Below are positions 62,442 to 64,000 of a stretch of DNA of 64,000 nucleotides, piece by piece. Source of the DNA: Anabaena sp051781005 (GTDB taxonomy: Bacteria; Cyanobacteriota; Cyanobacteriia; Cyanobacteriales; Nostocaceae). The position numbers and the translations under genes are program-made. The stretch spans positions 247,883-311,882 of the forward strand of contig NZ_JBPWOA010000032.1 in the NCBI RefSeq assembly GCF_051781005.1. Reading direction: 5' to 3'. The notes below the pieces were generated by a model. That model saw nothing but the letters and a program-made list of their open reading frames with translations, was not told the origin of the DNA and made no database searches. Positions within the stretch are counted from its first letter, which is position 1. The number at the start of each line of letters is the position of its first letter.

Positions 62442-62547
62442 AGTTAGTGTTTGTTGGGATTCTTCCTCAGTTTAGCAGTACTTATGGAAGCTGAGAGATT
62501 TGAATCACATATATTAGAAGGATACAGGATTTTTTTCAGAAGCACTT

Positions 62548-63093
62548 ATGTCTAAATGCAATGTAGTTACTGGACAGAAATCTCTTTCGCTCATACTCAG
62601 CTTAAGTCTCAGCACCTTTTCTATTTTACCCCCCCTTCCCTCACGGGCTGAAAGTATACCCCAGCCTTCTGATGCACCACTGGAACTGAATGTACTCACC
62701 AAGCCTACAGCTTCTGTGATTACAGCTAACACTATCAACCCTAAAAACTTAACCATTCCTAGTTTATGGTGGGCAAAGGAAAATTCCGAAAATAAACTTT
62801 TAGATAACTGGATAGCATACCCAGCTTCTGAACAAGAAACAGCCCGTGTAGACTTGATTGTGAATCAGCAAGTTTGGAGCTTACTAGACTATTTAGAGCG
62901 CTACAAATTCGTTAACGGATTGGGTAGCATGGCTAGAAATTTTGGTTATAACATCCGAGTTTTTAATTATCAACAAGAAATGTTAGCAACTTATACTTGT
63001 AATTTGAGTAAAAGCCCAGCTTTATGTAATATCAAAATGAGTATTCAGAGTAAATTAGGGTTACGTCAAAATCTCCAGTTAACTGAAGAATAA
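62548..63093 (+). CDS. Exported hypothetical protein (181 aa)
   Basis: A signal peptide at about 1-35 (SLSLILSLSLSTFSILPPLPSRAES) is followed by a mature domain with NLTIPSLWWAKENSENKLLDNWIAYP, ARVDLIVNQQVWSLLDYLERYKFVNGLG and two Cys (YTCNLSKSPALCNI) near the C-terminus that could form a disulfide. Unrecognised; likely periplasmic. Convergent with the substrate-binding gene, 16 nt between stops. Confidence 0.7.
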   Translation: MSKCNVVTGQKSLSLILSLSLSTFSILPPLPSRAESIPQPSDAPLELNVLTKPTASVITANTINPKNLTIPSLWWAKENSENKLLDNWIAYPASEQETARVDLIVNQQVWSLLDYLERYKFVNGLGSMARNFGYNIRVFNYQQEMLATYTCNLSKSPALCNIKMSIQSKLGLRQNLQLTEE

Positions 63094-63109
63094 AATTCAG
63101 TATTGAAAA

Positions 63110-64000
63110 TTAGCCTGAATTTTTCATTTTGATAAATAAAGACTCATATTGCTTTGTTGCTGCTGGTGACAAGGGTAGTAAAAATTCGCTTTTGTCAAAA
63201 ACTTCCTGGTTTGTTAATAACAGGTTTTCTAATTGTTTCTGGATATCAGTAGCAACAATATTTTTCGCCATTGGTGAATTAGTTTTAGTCAGGATGGCAA
63301 TTTTTTTAGCTATATTTGGTTGCCAACAAAAATCAATCCATTGGGATGCTAAAGCTCTTTTGTCAACCCCTGCGGGACTTACCCATAAGTCTGCCCAAAT
63401 TGCAGTTCCTGATTGGGGAATTACTGCGGTTAGTTTTGGATAACGACTTAGCAAAGGCATAACATCATTTGACCAACCTACTGCTAACCAGGTATCTCCG
63501 GTGATGAGCGGTTCTAGATAGGTAGTGGAGTCATAGAATTTTACTTGTTGATTTAATGCCTGTAATTCTGCCTCTAAAGAGGGAATTTGGTCAAGATTTT
63601 CTGTATTATATGATTTTCCCAGTTTCTTTAAAACCAGACCAATTACTTCCCTGGGGTGATTGAGGAGCGAAATGTGCGATCGCAATTCACTACGCCATAA
63701 ATCACTCCAATCTTTTGGTTGCCAATCTAATTTTTGGAACTTTTCCCGATTATAAATAATTACTGTATTACCCCAGCGATAAGGCGCACCCCAAACCTGT
63801 CCTTGAGGGTTAATATTACCTTGTTCGTCTCGCGTTACTAGTTGCTGCCACTTTTGCTCTAAAACAGGCCATTGTTTAATTTGTTCTGTTTCTAATGGTT
63901 GAATTAGTTTCTGTTCAATTGCCGTTTTTAGCCAATAGTCTCCTAATGTCACCAAGTCTGATTTCGATGTTGTTTGACTTTGGTTGAACGGGATATAACG
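63110..64000 (-). CDS. PotD-like extracellular solute-binding protein, 5' end cut off
   Basis: The frame stays open to the right edge, so about 297 C-terminal residues are seen and the signal peptide lies outside. DLVTLGDYWLKTAIEQKLIQPLE near the beginning, GAPYRWGNTVIIYNREKF, and WLAVGWSNDVMPLL are typical of polyamine-type (PotD/F) binding proteins of ABC importers. The visible end KQYESLFIKMKNSG is normal. Ligand uncertain: polyamine, amino acid or metal-chelate binding proteins share this fold. The transporter partners, if any, would lie beyond the window. Confidence 0.8.
   Translation of the reverse strand, partial: RYIPFNQSQTTSKSDLVTLGDYWLKTAIEQKLIQPLETEQIKQWPVLEQKWQQLVTRDEQGNINPQGQVWGAPYRWGNTVIIYNREKFQKLDWQPKDWSDLWRSELRSHISLLNHPREVIGLVLKKLGKSYNTENLDQIPSLEAELQALNQQVKFYDSTTYLEPLITGDTWLAVGWSNDVMPLLSRYPKLTAVIPQSGTAIWADLWVSPAGVDKRALASQWIDFCWQPNIAKKIAILTKTNSPMAKNIVATDIQKQLENLLLTNQEVFDKSEFLLPLSPAATKQYESLFIKMKNSG

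Overview
The window is chromosomal DNA from a filamentous, most likely heterocyst-forming cyanobacterium (Nostoc/Anabaena/Calothrix type). Seen in the sequence: many GCGATCGC (HIP1) octamers, several 7-bp tandem repeats of the kind known from Nostocales, cyanobacterial and plastid-shared families (Ycf66, CCB-type cytochrome b6f assembly factor, DUF1818, DUF2499, DUF3155, DUF3593, DUF3611, iron-uptake porins with SLH domains) and a very dense set of two-component and Ser/Thr kinases. No prophage, CRISPR array or rRNA operon is visible. There is one tRNA gene, tRNA-Pro(GGG).

Layout. 0-3 kb: a cut-off periplasmic substrate-binding protein followed by a Cache/HAMP sensor kinase. 3-7.8 kb: two abutting MITE-like elements, ycf66, gnd, a SMI1/KNR4 protein, a VapBC-type toxin-antitoxin pair, and a second antitoxin next to a truncated YoeB toxin whose 3' end carries a 24-nt stretch identical to the vapC 5' end. 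7.8-16.2 kb (minus strand): a metal-efflux and response block, rppB-rppA, a small lipoprotein, a CzcA/CusA-type RND pump, its periplasmic adaptor, and a double-DUF305 protein. Paired 11-bp-spaced ATGAAAT repeats precede the last two. 16.4-24.4 kb: a zinc-ribbon Ser/Thr kinase, then an ethylene-receptor-like hybrid kinase with a possible bilin-binding GAF, a REC-GGDEF-EAL protein and a REC-histidine kinase in a row. 24.7-32.8 kb: csaB, two small membrane proteins, hisA, a lipoprotein candidate, two tandem Ser/Thr kinases with membrane tails, and an ankyrin-repeat protein.

32.9-39.3 kb: two paralogous coiled-coil genes, divergent from sphR-sphS-phoU. This arrangement matches, from memory, the zicK/zacK neighbourhood of Anabaena PCC 7120. 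A Crp/Fnr regulator follows. 40-46.3 kb: two tandem porin genes with almost identical 5' portions, then two exported proteins sharing one C-terminal domain. 46.4-53.9 kb: a Hik2/CSK-like kinase, DUF3155, a CCB-type factor, DUF3611, serS, an orphan antitoxin, pgsA and repeat-rich spacers. 54-60.3 kb: two small proteins, a CSP41-like epimerase, then an envelope-polysaccharide group (GT4 glycosyltransferase, priming sugar transferase, gmd, GDP-fucose synthase). 60.4-64 kb: 5-formyl-THF cyclo-ligase, tRNA-Pro, DUF1818, rpoZ and a cut-off PotD-like substrate-binding protein.

How the genes fit together: metal sensing (RppAB) with RND efflux; phosphate sensing (SphRS-PhoU); light/ethylene sensing next to c-di-GMP turnover; and GDP-fucose synthesis with polysaccharide assembly. 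All functions are inferred from motif recognition by eye; no database search was run.
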